The notes below the pieces were generated by a model. It worked only from the letters and a program-made list of their open reading frames with translations. It was not told where the DNA came from and ran no database searches. The position numbers were made by a program, and so were the translations under genes. This document shows positions 50,589-59,604 of a DNA stretch of 64,000 nucleotides, one piece after another (the stretch's first letter is position 1; every line of letters begins with the position of its first letter). The DNA is taken from positions 124,001-188,000 of the forward strand of contig CAKSFM010000001.1 of assembly GCA_934454525.1 (NCBI GenBank), given 5' to 3'. Origin of the DNA: an uncultured Clostridia bacterium (GTDB taxonomy: Bacteria; Bacillota; Clostridia; UMGS1883).

Positions 50589-51770
50589 GTGTTAAATTCA
50601 AATTACGGAAATCTTAAGGAAAGCTATCTTTTCTCTGATATAGCAAGGCGAGTAAGCGAGTTTTCGGAGAAAAATCCCGGCAGAAGAATTATAAAAATGG
50701 GCATCGGCGATGTAACGCGTCCGCTCTGCAAAGCTGTTACGGATGCAATGAAAAAGGCTTCCGACGAAATGGGTACAGCGGAGGGATTCCATGGTTACGG
50801 TCCGGAGCAGGGTTATGCCTTTCTCCGCGACGCGGTGCGCGATTACTACAAAAAATACGGAGTTGAGCTTGACAGCAGCGAAATTTTTATTTCGGACGGC
50901 GCGAAAAGCGATGTCGGAAATATTCTCGATATTTTCAGCCGCAGCACAACCGTTCTTGTTCCCGACCCTGTTTACCCCGTTTATGTTGATACGAACACAA
51001 TGGACGGCAGAAAAATTTCCTATATGAATGCAACGGAGCAAAACGGATTTCTTCCGCTTCCGGAGGAGGGAATGAACGCCGATTTGATTTATCTTTGCTC
51101 GCCCAACAATCCCACAGGCGCAGTTTATAACAGAGCGCAGCTGCGCGAATGGGTCAACTTTGCAAACAGGAACGGCAGCGTTATCCTTTTCGATTCTGCT
51201 TATGAATCGTTTGTAAGCGATGAATCACTCCCCCATTCCATTTTTGAAATTGAGGGAGCAAAAAGCTGCGCAATAGAATTTTGTTCACTTTCCAAAACTG
51301 CCGGATTCACCGGCACACGCTGCGGTTACACCGTTATCTGCGATGAGCTTGTCCGTGACGGCAAAAAGCTCTCAAAGCTGTGGCTTCGCCGCCAGACAAC
51401 GAAATTCAACGGCGTTTCGTACATCGTTCAGCGCGGCGCGGAAGCAGTGTTCACAGATGAGGGGCAGAAACAGATTCATGAAAATATAGCGGCTTACAAA
51501 ACAAATGCCGCGCTTATGGCAGAAACGCTTACAGAGCTTTCAATTCCGTTTACGGGCGGTCTTAATTCCCCGTATATATGGATGCAGTGCCCCGGCGGCA
51601 TGGATTCGTGGACGTTTTTCGATTACCTGCTCAATGAAACGGGCATTGTCGGCACACCGGGCAGCGGCTTCGGCAAAAACGGCGAGGGGTACTTCCGCCT
51701 GACAGCGTTTTCAACCTACGAAAACACAGCTGAAGCGATGAAGCTTTTAAAGCAGCTCCTGAAAAAATAA
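50589..51770 (+). CDS. dapL: LL-diaminopimelate aminotransferase
   Basis: 393 residues from a GTG preceded by GAGGAGG. PLP-dependent fold type I enzyme; the Lys is in CSLSKTAGFTGTRCGY near residue 235 and YLCSPNNPTGAV holds the substrate contact. It makes LL-DAP directly from tetrahydrodipicolinate, bypassing the succinyl or acetyl route. With dapF it completes meso-DAP synthesis from that intermediate. It closes the glnA operon before a strong terminator. Confidence 0.96.
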   Translation: MLNSNYGNLKESYLFSDIARRVSEFSEKNPGRRIIKMGIGDVTRPLCKAVTDAMKKASDEMGTAEGFHGYGPEQGYAFLRDAVRDYYKKYGVELDSSEIFISDGAKSDVGNILDIFSRSTTVLVPDPVYPVYVDTNTMDGRKISYMNATEQNGFLPLPEEGMNADLIYLCSPNNPTGAVYNRAQLREWVNFANRNGSVILFDSAYESFVSDESLPHSIFEIEGAKSCAIEFCSLSKTAGFTGTRCGYTVICDELVRDGKKLSKLWLRRQTTKFNGVSYIVQRGAEAVFTDEGQKQIHENIAAYKTNAALMAETLTELSIPFTGGLNSPYIWMQCPGGMDSWTFFDYLLNETGIVGTPGSGFGKNGEGYFRLTAFSTYENTAEAMKLLKQLLKK

Positions 51771-51786
51771 AAAGCATACTGTAACA

Positions 51787-51845
51787 AAAAACAGAGCATA
51801 TCGGTTAATCCGTTCTAAAGATTTTCCGATATGCTCTGTTCTTTT
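51787..51845. terminator. Bidirectional terminator between dapL and the SCP2 gene
   Basis: ACAGAGCATATCGG (51791-51804) pairs with CCGATATGCTCTGT (51826-51839), flanked by A- and T-runs on both sides. Confidence 0.88.
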
Positions 51846-51870
51846 CCTGTAATCCTGTATTGCGGCAAAA

Positions 51871-52407
51871 TCACTTTTTTGCCTTTTTCGCAGGCTTTGA
51901 TTCAGCTGTTTTTTTCACTTCAGCCTTTGCCGCGGTTTTCTTCGGAGCTGCATTTTTAGCTTCCTTCGTTTTGATTTCATCAGCCTTTTCGGCGATCTTT
52001 TCTTTTATTGCCGAAACCGTCTTTTTCGCGGTTGCAGATGCTTTTTTTGCTGCTGCGGGTTTCTTTTCCGCCTTTTTTTCAGCTTTCTTTTCAAAGATTG
52101 CAAAAAGAGAGTTTGCTGCTGCGGCGTCGCCCTCAAGCATAAGTATTCCGTCCTCCATGCTCTCTGCCGCCGTTTTTTCGCCTTTAACAAGCTTTTCAAG
52201 CTCCTCGCCCGAAATTAAAACCTTTGCGTCACGGTCATAATATTCATAAGGCTCGACAGACGGAACACCGCCGCTGATTTCAACGTAAAATGCGCCCTCG
52301 CCCTCGCCGTAAATATCAAACTCAACCGCAACATGATTTTTTATCGGCGCAGTCTTGCTCTTTTTCACGTTCTTCTTCATAAATTCAACAATTGCCTCGT
52401 ATGTCAT
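51871..52407 (-). CDS. SCP2-domain protein with Lys/Ala-rich tail
   Basis: 178 residues. The first ~105 form a sterol-carrier-protein-2 (SCP2/YhcB-type) domain, with the EYYDRDAKVLISGEELEKLVKGEK segment and an LEGDAAAANSLFAIF end. The last ~70 residues are almost entirely Lys and Ala with a few Glu and Pro (PAAAKKA and PAKKAKK repeats), like histone-H1-type bacterial tails. GGGAGGAGG precedes the ATG. SCP2 proteins bind lipids in a hydrophobic pocket; a positively charged tail could bind nucleic acid or phospholipid. That combination is unusual. No partner gene is nearby. Confidence 0.8.
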   Translation of the reverse strand: MTYEAIVEFMKKNVKKSKTAPIKNHVAVEFDIYGEGEGAFYVEISGGVPSVEPYEYYDRDAKVLISGEELEKLVKGEKTAAESMEDGILMLEGDAAAANSLFAIFEKKAEKKAEKKPAAAKKASATAKKTVSAIKEKIAEKADEIKTKEAKNAAPKKTAAKAEVKKTAESKPAKKAKK

Positions 52408-52612
52408 GTGTTTTCCTCCTCCCTGTCTATCATTTTAATTATATGATTCTTTCATAAATATTATGCCACTTTTTCCCTTTGCAATGCAACCTTTTTATTT
52501 TCTTTATTCCGGCTTTTATTCATAATTCCTATCATTTTAAGAACATTAAAAAACCTCTGTGTTTTTTTACAGATTTTTCACCGATTTTTCCGACAATTTT
52601 TTATAAAATTTG

Positions 52613-52641
52613 TTGCTTTAATACAAAAAGTATGCTAATAT
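52613..52641 (+). promoter_or_regulatory. Promoter of the SLH gene
   Basis: TTGCTT at 52613-52618 and TAATAT at 52636-52641, 17-nt spacing, ahead of GGGGGA and the ATG. Confidence 0.7.
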
Positions 52642-52670
52642 AAAATCATATAGGAAGGGGGAAGATAGAA

Positions 52671-54539
52671 ATGAAAAAAAGATTTCTGTCTGTTATTTTA
52701 ACACTCGGTTTAATCGCCATGAGCTTTGTTCCGTGTGCGGTTGCCGCAACAGCTTTTTCCGACGTTCTTTCGCCGGATCATGACTGGGCGTCGAAGCAAA
52801 TTAAAGAAATGACCGATCTCGGTATAATAAAGGGTTATACGGACGGCACTTTCCGCCCTGACAAATCAATCAGCAAAATAGAAGCTCTGCTTCTTTTTTC
52901 CCGCGCTGCAGGATATTCAAACGAGGAATATGCAGCGATAAAGGACTTTGCGGCTTCCAAATATGAAGCAGTGATTTCCTCAATTGACCTCGGTAATTAC
53001 TCGAGCTTTTCGCCGGAGCTTGCATTTGCACTGTACAAAAACATTCTCGGTGATGACGAGCTTGTAAGATATCTCGATGAAAAAGCCTATTCAGAGGATT
53101 TTCCGCGTTCGGACGCAGCAATTCTTCTTGCAAACCTGATGGGTGCGGATGTTAAAAAGGCAAGCACAGCATCGCTTAAGTTCGCTGATGTAAAGGATAT
53201 TCCCGAAAAAGCGCTTCCCTATGTTGCATACGTTGTTGAAGAAGGACTTATGAACGGCGTTGAGCAGAAGGACGGCACAGTTAAATTTGAGGCGGACAAG
53301 CCTCTCAGCCGCGCACAGGTTTCCGTGCTTCTTTACAGAATTATCGACAAGCTTGATATGACTGTTGAAGCCGGCGTTGTTACAAAGGCGGACGCGGAGA
53401 ACGGAATACTTGAGTTTACAAACGATGATAAAAAGGACAAGAGTTATGTTGTTCCCGAGAGCGCTGAAATAATCATCGACGGCGCAGGCGCAAAGCTCAG
53501 TGACATTTCCAAGGAAAGCAAGGTTGTTGTTGTGCGCCACGGCAGAGATATCTTCTCGGTTGAAGCGCTCAGTCCGTCATCCAATGAAACTGTCAGCGGA
53601 ACGGTTACGGCAACGGCATCCAAAGCAACTTACGTTAAACTGACGCTGAAGCTTGACCAGAGCGGCGAGGAAAAGACGTTTTATTCCAAGAGCGCCGATG
53701 ATTTCACCGTAACAAACAACGGCGTTGCCGATAAATTCTCTTCAATCAAGCTCAATGACTATGTTGTTGTCAAACTGCTTGATTCCGCAATTGTTTCGAT
53801 TGACAAGCAGACAACCGAAGCCACTGTTCAGGGTGTTGTTGACGAGATTGCTCTCGATGACCCCATGACAATAACCGTTATCACAACTGACGAAACAACA
53901 AACAAGGAAACCTCCTCCGAGTACACTGTTGACGAGGACGTTTCGGTTCGCCGTGACGGTGACAGAGCAACCATGCGCGAGCTTCTTATCGGAGATAAGG
54001 TCGTTCTCACGGTAACGAGAGGCGCTGTTTCCAAAATTGTTGCAACAAGTTCAAAATCAACCGTTTCCGGCTCTATTTCGTCAATCACAATTTCTTCACA
54101 ATCAAAAATTTCCGTTACCTCTAACGGAAAAACTACGGAATATCCGATTTCGATGGGAACGGAATATGTTGTCGGCGGCACCAAGGGTTCAATATATGAC
54201 CTCCGTCTCGGAAACGTTGTCACGCTTTCACTTTCCGGTTCAACTGTTACAAAAGTTGAGCAGACAACTTCAGCAAGCGCAACAACCAAGTCCGGCACAA
54301 TTGAAAGCTCGAACACTTCTTACGGATACATCAATATCACAACATCGGACGGAAGCACCGAGCAGATATTTGCATCCAAGTCCGGCGGGTCTGTCAGCTC
54401 AAAGATTATCGACGGCGAAACAGGCAAGGATATATTGTTCAAAAACCTTAAAAAGGGTGACTTCATCATCGCAACCGGCGCTTATTCCGACGGTGCGTTC
54501 ATCGCAAAAACCATCGTTGTAACACCTGCGGCAGAATAA
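52671..54539 (+). CDS. Secreted S-layer-homology (SLH) domain protein
   Basis: 622 residues. A signal peptide of ~25 residues (KKRFLSVILTLGLIAMSF core, VAA cleavage region), then three SLH repeats at about residues 27-80, 95-150 and 165-230 (the first contains DLGIIKGYTDGTFRPDKSISK, the third EEGLMNGVEQKDGTVKFEADKPLSRAQVSVLLYRI). SLH domains bind pyruvylated secondary wall polymer and hold proteins at the surface. The remaining ~390 residues are Ser/Thr/Val-rich, lack Cys, and repeat a short pattern (GTV or GTI followed by a beta strand and KVVV/DKVVLTV-type strands), which suggests a stack of small beta domains. No enzymatic site is visible. Single gene with terminator. Confidence 0.88.
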   Translation: MKKRFLSVILTLGLIAMSFVPCAVAATAFSDVLSPDHDWASKQIKEMTDLGIIKGYTDGTFRPDKSISKIEALLLFSRAAGYSNEEYAAIKDFAASKYEAVISSIDLGNYSSFSPELAFALYKNILGDDELVRYLDEKAYSEDFPRSDAAILLANLMGADVKKASTASLKFADVKDIPEKALPYVAYVVEEGLMNGVEQKDGTVKFEADKPLSRAQVSVLLYRIIDKLDMTVEAGVVTKADAENGILEFTNDDKKDKSYVVPESAEIIIDGAGAKLSDISKESKVVVVRHGRDIFSVEALSPSSNETVSGTVTATASKATYVKLTLKLDQSGEEKTFYSKSADDFTVTNNGVADKFSSIKLNDYVVVKLLDSAIVSIDKQTTEATVQGVVDEIALDDPMTITVITTDETTNKETSSEYTVDEDVSVRRDGDRATMRELLIGDKVVLTVTRGAVSKIVATSSKSTVSGSISSITISSQSKISVTSNGKTTEYPISMGTEYVVGGTKGSIYDLRLGNVVTLSLSGSTVTKVEQTTSASATTKSGTIESSNTSYGYINITTSDGSTEQIFASKSGGSVSSKIIDGETGKDILFKNLKKGDFIIATGAYSDGAFIAKTIVVTPAAE

Positions 54540-54548
54540 ATAAAAGAT

Positions 54549-54596
54549 ACAAAAACAGAGCCGCTGCGGCATTAGCCACAGCGGCTCTGTTTTTGT
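54549..54596. terminator. Bidirectional terminator after the SLH gene
   Basis: An 18-bp perfect stem (54549-54566 with 54579-54596), with A-run before and T-run after; serves the SLH gene and the converging LuxR-type gene. Confidence 0.9.
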
Positions 54597-54629
54597 ATAG
54601 ATAAATTTCGGCATACCTTCGGAAAGCAA

Positions 54630-56987
54630 TTAAATAATATGCAGTTTTTCGGCAATCGTTTTCGCTTCCGAGCGCCGGCTCGCTCCAAGCTTTTGTAAAA
54701 TATGACTGACGTGACTTTTCACCGTTGCAAGGCGGATGTCAAGGATTTCTCCGATTTCCGAGTTGCTTTTGTCGGCGCACAGCAGATGCAGAACCTGCAG
54801 TTCGGCGTCTGTCAGCTTTTCAACGCTGCTGCTTCGCGGTTTCAGAAAATCGGGATAGTATACTGCCTGCCCGCGCGCTGCCTTTATAACGCGCTGACGA
54901 AATTTCCCCGGGTTATCGGAAAAAGTCTCCTCAAGCAGCGGCAGTACAGCAGCTCCGTATTCCCCGATTGTCCGGACAAAGCCGTATTTTTCGGCAATTG
55001 ACACAGCCGCTTGAATATCGTCTTTCCATGAAATATCATTTTTTCTTTGCCTGGCAATTGCCGAAAGTGTTTTCAGATGAATCATATCGATATGGCGCGA
55101 GCATCTGTCAAAGTATGGTTCAAGCGGCGAAAGCGTCAGCAGCGCCGCGTCAATATCATCAAACGAAAGCTCAGCCATTGCTTCGGTTATGTATCTGTAG
55201 CGCCTCATGACGCTTACTCTGAGCGAATCACGCGGAGCTTTGTCGCGATACCATTCATCGATATAATCCGCGTCATTTGTTCTGAGCGCTATTCTGCAAA
55301 GAAACGCGTCAATATTATCTGTGAAGCGCCTGTGTCCGCTGCCGAGGAATCTTTCGCGCAATGATTCAAGCGTGTGTTTTGCATCGTTTGCGCGCCCGAT
55401 GTCAATCTGTGAGCGGACAAGCAATCCGACAAGTGCAAACTCAATATCGGGAGTTCCCTTGCTCTGAATTTCGTTCAGTTCGGAAATAAGGGAAAGCATC
55501 CGCGCAGAAATATTTTCCCCCTTTTCAAATTTGCTTTCGGCAATGGCGCAGTCCGCAAGTCCGACCCCGTCACGCCCGAGCGCCGCTTCAACCGGGATTT
55601 TCATTGTGGTATAAAGCAAATCGTCCTGCCTGCTCCAGTCCGAAAAATCCTTGCCGCCGTTCATTATGCTCGGCAGCGTACTTGTAACGGATAATGGCAT
55701 GAGGCGAATATCTTTATTTGTAATAAGATAAAAAGCTTTTTTTATTGTATCAATCATGCCGGAGGTGCCGCGCTGCGGCAGCGCAATATCAAGCCATATC
55801 AGGCGGCTTTTCGCATCGGCGGCGGCAGCGTCCGAGCGCTTGCGCACATCGGCAAAATTCTTAAGTGTCTCGTACCACCTTTCAGATCCGGCATAATCGG
55901 CACGGAGCGCACAAAGCATACATTTCCCCTGCATAAGCGCAGGACTCTGCACAATGGCTTCATCCGGCAGTGCAAGGAAATACTTTTCAAGCTCCTCGTA
56001 ATGCCCCATTCCCGGGTGCTGACCCGTAATCTTGATTATCAGCTCCGAAACCTTGTTCTGTTCTCCGCTTTTTGTGTAAAACTCCAGCGCCCTTGCATAA
56101 TCCTTGTGAAGCTCAAAGTAAAGTCCGCCGCGGCTGCACAGCGCGCGCTGCTGTTCGGCAGTATAATGAAGCGATTGCTCCCACATAAGAAAGTCACTGA
56201 ACACCGACCAGAAATAATAGCAGTCAACGCCATCGCTCCGCAGCATGCGGGAATGTTTCTGCAGTCCGGCAAGTATTTTCCCGGCATCGGGATCTCCGCT
56301 CACCATTTTGGCAAGCTCCATATCGAACCTTTCAAACGGGGCAAGTTCCAAAAGAAATCTGCGCACGGGCAAATCAAAACGGCAGAATACCATTTCGTCA
56401 AAATATTGAAAAATATCGTGCAGAATTTCGTTTGCAAGCCGCTGAGTGTACTCCGCTCCGTTTGCCATTTTTTCCGCAAACATCTCCACTGCCAGAGGAT
56501 AGCCGAGCGTGACATCAAGAACAGAATTAAGAACCGTTTCCGCAAGGCGGATGCCGCAGGACTCAAAGAACCGGTTTACCGACTGTTTATCAAAAAACAT
56601 TTCGTTTTCCGTTATTTCAACGAGCAGACCCGATATCCGAAACGATATCAAATCGCCGGAAACTGCACCGCGGCTTGTGAATATAAAGCGTTTTTTCGGG
56701 TTGTTTCTGATAAGGGCACAAAGATTTTGATAGTCCTCACCGCTCCGGAGAAGATGCAGCTCTTCAATATATAAAACATCCCAGTCTTTCTTCGAATCCA
56801 ACGCGGAAAAATCCGCTTCATCAGCACGGAGTTCAAGCACACGCGCATGCATCTGCTTTAAAAGGCTTGCGGCAAGCGTTGTTTTGCCGAATCCGCATGG
56901 GGCGGCAAACAAAAGTATTCTTCCGTTTTTCACAAAGCTTCGGAACTTTTTTTCTATTGAACTGTTGATAACGGTCACTCCGCTCAT
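54630..56987 (-). CDS. MalT/LuxR-type STAND regulator
   Basis: 785 residues from the ATG at 56987, preceded by AGAGGTGG; the GTG at 56996 overlaps that site. Walker A FAAPCGFGKTTLAAS near residue 30, an ATPase/winged-helix module to ~300, then a ~400-residue region with TPR-like helical repeats, and a C-terminal LuxR-type helix-turn-helix (LTDAELQVLHLLCADKSNSEIGEIL...VKSHVSHILQKL). This is the STAND layout of MalT, which binds a small signal and ATP before activating transcription. Its ligand and target are unknown. It sits between the SLH and WG-repeat genes and is transcribed away from the WG-repeat gene, which it may regulate. Confidence 0.85.
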   Translation of the reverse strand: MSGVTVINSSIEKKFRSFVKNGRILLFAAPCGFGKTTLAASLLKQMHARVLELRADEADFSALDSKKDWDVLYIEELHLLRSGEDYQNLCALIRNNPKKRFIFTSRGAVSGDLISFRISGLLVEITENEMFFDKQSVNRFFESCGIRLAETVLNSVLDVTLGYPLAVEMFAEKMANGAEYTQRLANEILHDIFQYFDEMVFCRFDLPVRRFLLELAPFERFDMELAKMVSGDPDAGKILAGLQKHSRMLRSDGVDCYYFWSVFSDFLMWEQSLHYTAEQQRALCSRGGLYFELHKDYARALEFYTKSGEQNKVSELIIKITGQHPGMGHYEELEKYFLALPDEAIVQSPALMQGKCMLCALRADYAGSERWYETLKNFADVRKRSDAAAADAKSRLIWLDIALPQRGTSGMIDTIKKAFYLITNKDIRLMPLSVTSTLPSIMNGGKDFSDWSRQDDLLYTTMKIPVEAALGRDGVGLADCAIAESKFEKGENISARMLSLISELNEIQSKGTPDIEFALVGLLVRSQIDIGRANDAKHTLESLRERFLGSGHRRFTDNIDAFLCRIALRTNDADYIDEWYRDKAPRDSLRVSVMRRYRYITEAMAELSFDDIDAALLTLSPLEPYFDRCSRHIDMIHLKTLSAIARQRKNDISWKDDIQAAVSIAEKYGFVRTIGEYGAAVLPLLEETFSDNPGKFRQRVIKAARGQAVYYPDFLKPRSSSVEKLTDAELQVLHLLCADKSNSEIGEILDIRLATVKSHVSHILQKLGASRRSEAKTIAEKLHII

Positions 56988-57090
56988 GAAAACCACCTCT
57001 TTGCAATTATTATCAGTATATCACTTTTTTGTGAATTTGTCATCATACCAAAGTATGATTTTTGCATGAAAAATTTTACCTCTTTTCAGG

Positions 57091-57119
57091 TTGACCCAAT
57101 GCGGAAAATACTGTATAAT
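57091..57119 (+). promoter_or_regulatory. Promoter of the WG-repeat gene
   Basis: TTGACC at 57091-57096 and TATAAT at 57114-57119 with 17-nt spacing. It lies outside the MITE-derived segment. Confidence 0.82.
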
Positions 57120-57142
57120 GAGAGCACAGGGAGGGGATTCAT

Positions 57143-58297
57143 ATGAAAAAAGCAATCGCGCAGTTAATAGTTTGTCTATTAACTGGCATTTTAACGCATG
57201 ATTGCGACAAATTTGCCTTTTTGAACCGCATGGGGTTCGAGTCTGTTATGCCTATGGCAACGGCGGTTCATGCAGAGGAAATGAAGTTTTACAGTGAGGA
57301 ACCGATTGCAAACGGCTGCAAAATCGTTTCAACCGCGCAGGGAAGGGCGCTTCTCCACGGATATCTGTACAATGATAAATACGGCGTTATAGACGCAGAC
57401 GGGAATTTTATCGTTGAACCTAAGTATGCCTATATTGAAGCACCCGTTGACGGACGCGCACGTTTTACGGTGCGTGATGAACATCAAAGCACACATGACG
57501 GATATTTTGACGAAAACTGGAATATTGCTGTTGAACCGAAATATTTTCAGATCGGTTCGTTTCACGACGGACTTGCATGGGTGACAACCGGCGGCGGTGC
57601 GGACGGAATGTACTGCGGATATGTCGACCGTGACGGAAACGAGGTTATTCCGCTTATATACAACAGCTGTTCGGATTTTAAGGACGGAATAGCCACGGTT
57701 GAAGAAAAGGCTGCCGAAACCGGGTATCACTATCACGATTTTCATAAGATAGGTCATATCGACACAAAGGGCAATATTGTTGACCCGTTTTCGTATAAGT
57801 ATATGGAAAATCATGAGGACAAGGAATATGAAATCGTGCGCAGTGAAAATCTTCTGAAGCTGAACGGCAGGGAGTATGACAATAAGGATCTTGAATATCC
57901 GTTCATAAACTACCTCGGTTATTCCTATATTCCGCTCACATATACAGGGTGCCGCGCTATGGGCATAAGCTGCGACTGGAGCGAGGAAACGGGACTTGTT
58001 TTAACCGGCGGTGCGCAGTTTACAGAGCCAAAGCTCGGCGGAAATACCCTCGGAGACGGAAAGAGCGAATCTGCAACGATATATAAGGGAAAAATAACGA
58101 TTGACGGCAAGGAATTTACGTCCGATAATATGTATTACCCGATGCTTTCGTATAAAAACGTTGTGTATCTTCCGGTGCTGCACCGCCAGAGCATGGAAGC
58201 GCTTAAACTGGAATATAAGTATGAACAGGTTTATCTTGATGATGAGGGAACCAATGTTCTCGGTTACATGAATTTTAACAGGCTTGAAAATAACTGA
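57143..58297 (+). CDS. Secreted WG-repeat protein with stalk domains
   Basis: 384 residues. GGGAGGGG stands before the ATG. The N-terminus MKKAIA leads into a hydrophobic core (residues ~5-17), then a 25-residue polar stretch and a late AVHAEE cleavage-like site; residues 6-37 are encoded by MITE-derived DNA. About residues 70-215 hold WG-type repeats (YGVIDADGNFIVEPKY; GYFDENWNIAVEPKY; GYVDRDGNEVIPLIY; GHIDTKGNIVDPF). The last ~150 residues carry two copper-amine-oxidase-N-like stalk domains (LKLNGREYDNKDLEYPFIN; ITIDGKEFTSDNMYYPMLSY). WG repeats form beta structures whose role is poorly known. It has its own promoter; a PpiC foldase gene follows. Confidence 0.85.
   Translation: MKKAIAQLIVCLLTGILTHDCDKFAFLNRMGFESVMPMATAVHAEEMKFYSEEPIANGCKIVSTAQGRALLHGYLYNDKYGVIDADGNFIVEPKYAYIEAPVDGRARFTVRDEHQSTHDGYFDENWNIAVEPKYFQIGSFHDGLAWVTTGGGADGMYCGYVDRDGNEVIPLIYNSCSDFKDGIATVEEKAAETGYHYHDFHKIGHIDTKGNIVDPFSYKYMENHEDKEYEIVRSENLLKLNGREYDNKDLEYPFINYLGYSYIPLTYTGCRAMGISCDWSEETGLVLTGGAQFTEPKLGGNTLGDGKSESATIYKGKITIDGKEFTSDNMYYPMLSYKNVVYLPVLHRQSMEALKLEYKYEQVYLDDEGTNVLGYMNFNRLENN
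57159..57254. mobile_element. MITE-derived segment (copy C, right end) inside the WG-repeat gene
   Basis: 96 bp, 32 codons in frame. Bases 57159-57221 match copy B (2881-2943) at 60 of 63 positions. The right end at 57235-57254 is the complement of TAGGCATAACAGACTCGAAC, the same terminal repeat as in copies A and B (18 of 20 to A left). The left end is absent or unrecognisable. Confidence 0.8.
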
Positions 58298-58301
58298 CGG
58301 T

Positions 58302-58330
58302 TTGACAATACGGCCGCAGTATGATAAAAT
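58302..58330 (+). promoter_or_regulatory. Promoter of the ppiC-lon-engB operon
   Basis: TTGACA at 58302-58307 and TAAAAT at 58325-58330, 17-nt spacing. Confidence 0.85.
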
Positions 58331-58362
58331 GAAAAAATATTATAAGAAAGAGGGAAACACTT

Positions 58363-59592
58363 ATGATTAACAAGGAAAATATAAAGGGATTTGTAATCGG
58401 TGCGGCAGCAGCGTCGCTTCTCTGCACCTCTGCCGTGTTTGCGCAGAATCTTGAAAAAGCCGTGAATGCTGTTTACAACAACATCAAGCTTGTTGTAAAC
58501 GGAACGGAAGTTACGCCGAAAGACGTGAACGGAAACACCGTTGAACCGTTTATCATTGACGGAACAACATATCTTCCCGTGCGCGCGGTTGCCGGCGCAC
58601 TCGGTCAGAGCGTTGAATGGGACGGTGAAACGAACACTGTTTATATCGGTGAAAAACCGCAGCAGCAGGCAAAGGAATTTACTCCCGACGCGTCGGTTAT
58701 GAACAGCTACAAAGGGGAAACGCTTGCAACCGTCGGAAATCAGGCGATAAAAGGCTCGCTTTACAACTATTTTATAGCGCAGAGCAGCCGATCTGATCTT
58801 TTGCAGACATATGCCGACAACTACAGCGCGGATTCAAACCTTCAGGAAATAACGATTCAATCGCAGCCTGCGGCAAAATTTCTTGCAGAGTCTGCGTCGG
58901 AGCAGATTGGACAGTGTTTTGCACTTAATGCCGCTGCACGGGACAGTAAATTTACTGTTCCGGAGTCGGAAGTTGAAAACCTTTGGAACAGCTACTATAA
59001 ATCATTTGCAAACGATGACGAATACAGGAAAATGCTTGCTGATTTCGCAACCGATGATGAAACCATCAAAAATTTTGTACGCATTACAGCTGTTGCCAAC
59101 AATTATGCCGAAAGCATTTACAATGCAGAAAATGAAAAAACATATACCGATGATGAGATTTATAAGTATTTCACTGAAAATTATGTTCACGCAAAGCATA
59201 TTCTTGTTGACGACGAACAGACGGCGAAGGATATTATCGCGCAGCTGAAAAAGGGCAAATCGTTTGACGATGCGCTTAAGGAATCGGGCACAGATCCCGG
59301 TCAGCCCGATGAAGGCTATTTCTTCACAAAGGGCCAAATGGTACTGGAATTTGAGAACGCGGCATTTGCGCTTAAGGAAAACAGCTACACAACCGAGCCG
59401 GTTAAAACCTCGTACGGTTATCACATTGTCTACAGATATAAAATAAGCAAAGAAGACGCCAAGGATAAAGCTGATTTTATAAAGAAGACGCTTGCATCCA
59501 AGGAGTCTCAAAAAAAGTTCAACGATATTTTCAGCAAATATTCCATTTCCTACACGGATAAATACAACGAATATATTTCCAATATAAAATAA
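58363..59592 (+). CDS. Secreted peptidyl-prolyl isomerase (PpiC) with N-terminal stalk domain
   Basis: 409 residues. Signal peptide to ~26 (GFVIGAAAASLLCTSAVFAQ), a copper-amine-oxidase-N-type domain at ~40-105 (VNGTEVTP...FIIDGTTYLPVRAVAGALGQ...WDGETNTVYIG), a helical SurA/PrsA-like chaperone region, and a parvulin domain at ~290-370 (HAKHILVDDEQTAKDIIAQLKKGKSF...SYGYHIVYRY). Unlike PrsA, it has no lipobox Cys, so it would be free or wall-associated. It likely folds exported proteins. It precedes lon by 12 nt, a link of envelope folding and proteolysis. Confidence 0.88.
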   Translation: MINKENIKGFVIGAAAASLLCTSAVFAQNLEKAVNAVYNNIKLVVNGTEVTPKDVNGNTVEPFIIDGTTYLPVRAVAGALGQSVEWDGETNTVYIGEKPQQQAKEFTPDASVMNSYKGETLATVGNQAIKGSLYNYFIAQSSRSDLLQTYADNYSADSNLQEITIQSQPAAKFLAESASEQIGQCFALNAAARDSKFTVPESEVENLWNSYYKSFANDDEYRKMLADFATDDETIKNFVRITAVANNYAESIYNAENEKTYTDDEIYKYFTENYVHAKHILVDDEQTAKDIIAQLKKGKSFDDALKESGTDPGQPDEGYFFTKGQMVLEFENAAFALKENSYTTEPVKTSYGYHIVYRYKISKEDAKDKADFIKKTLASKESQKKFNDIFSKYSISYTDKYNEYISNIK

Positions 59593-59604
59593 GGACGAAA
59601 ATCT

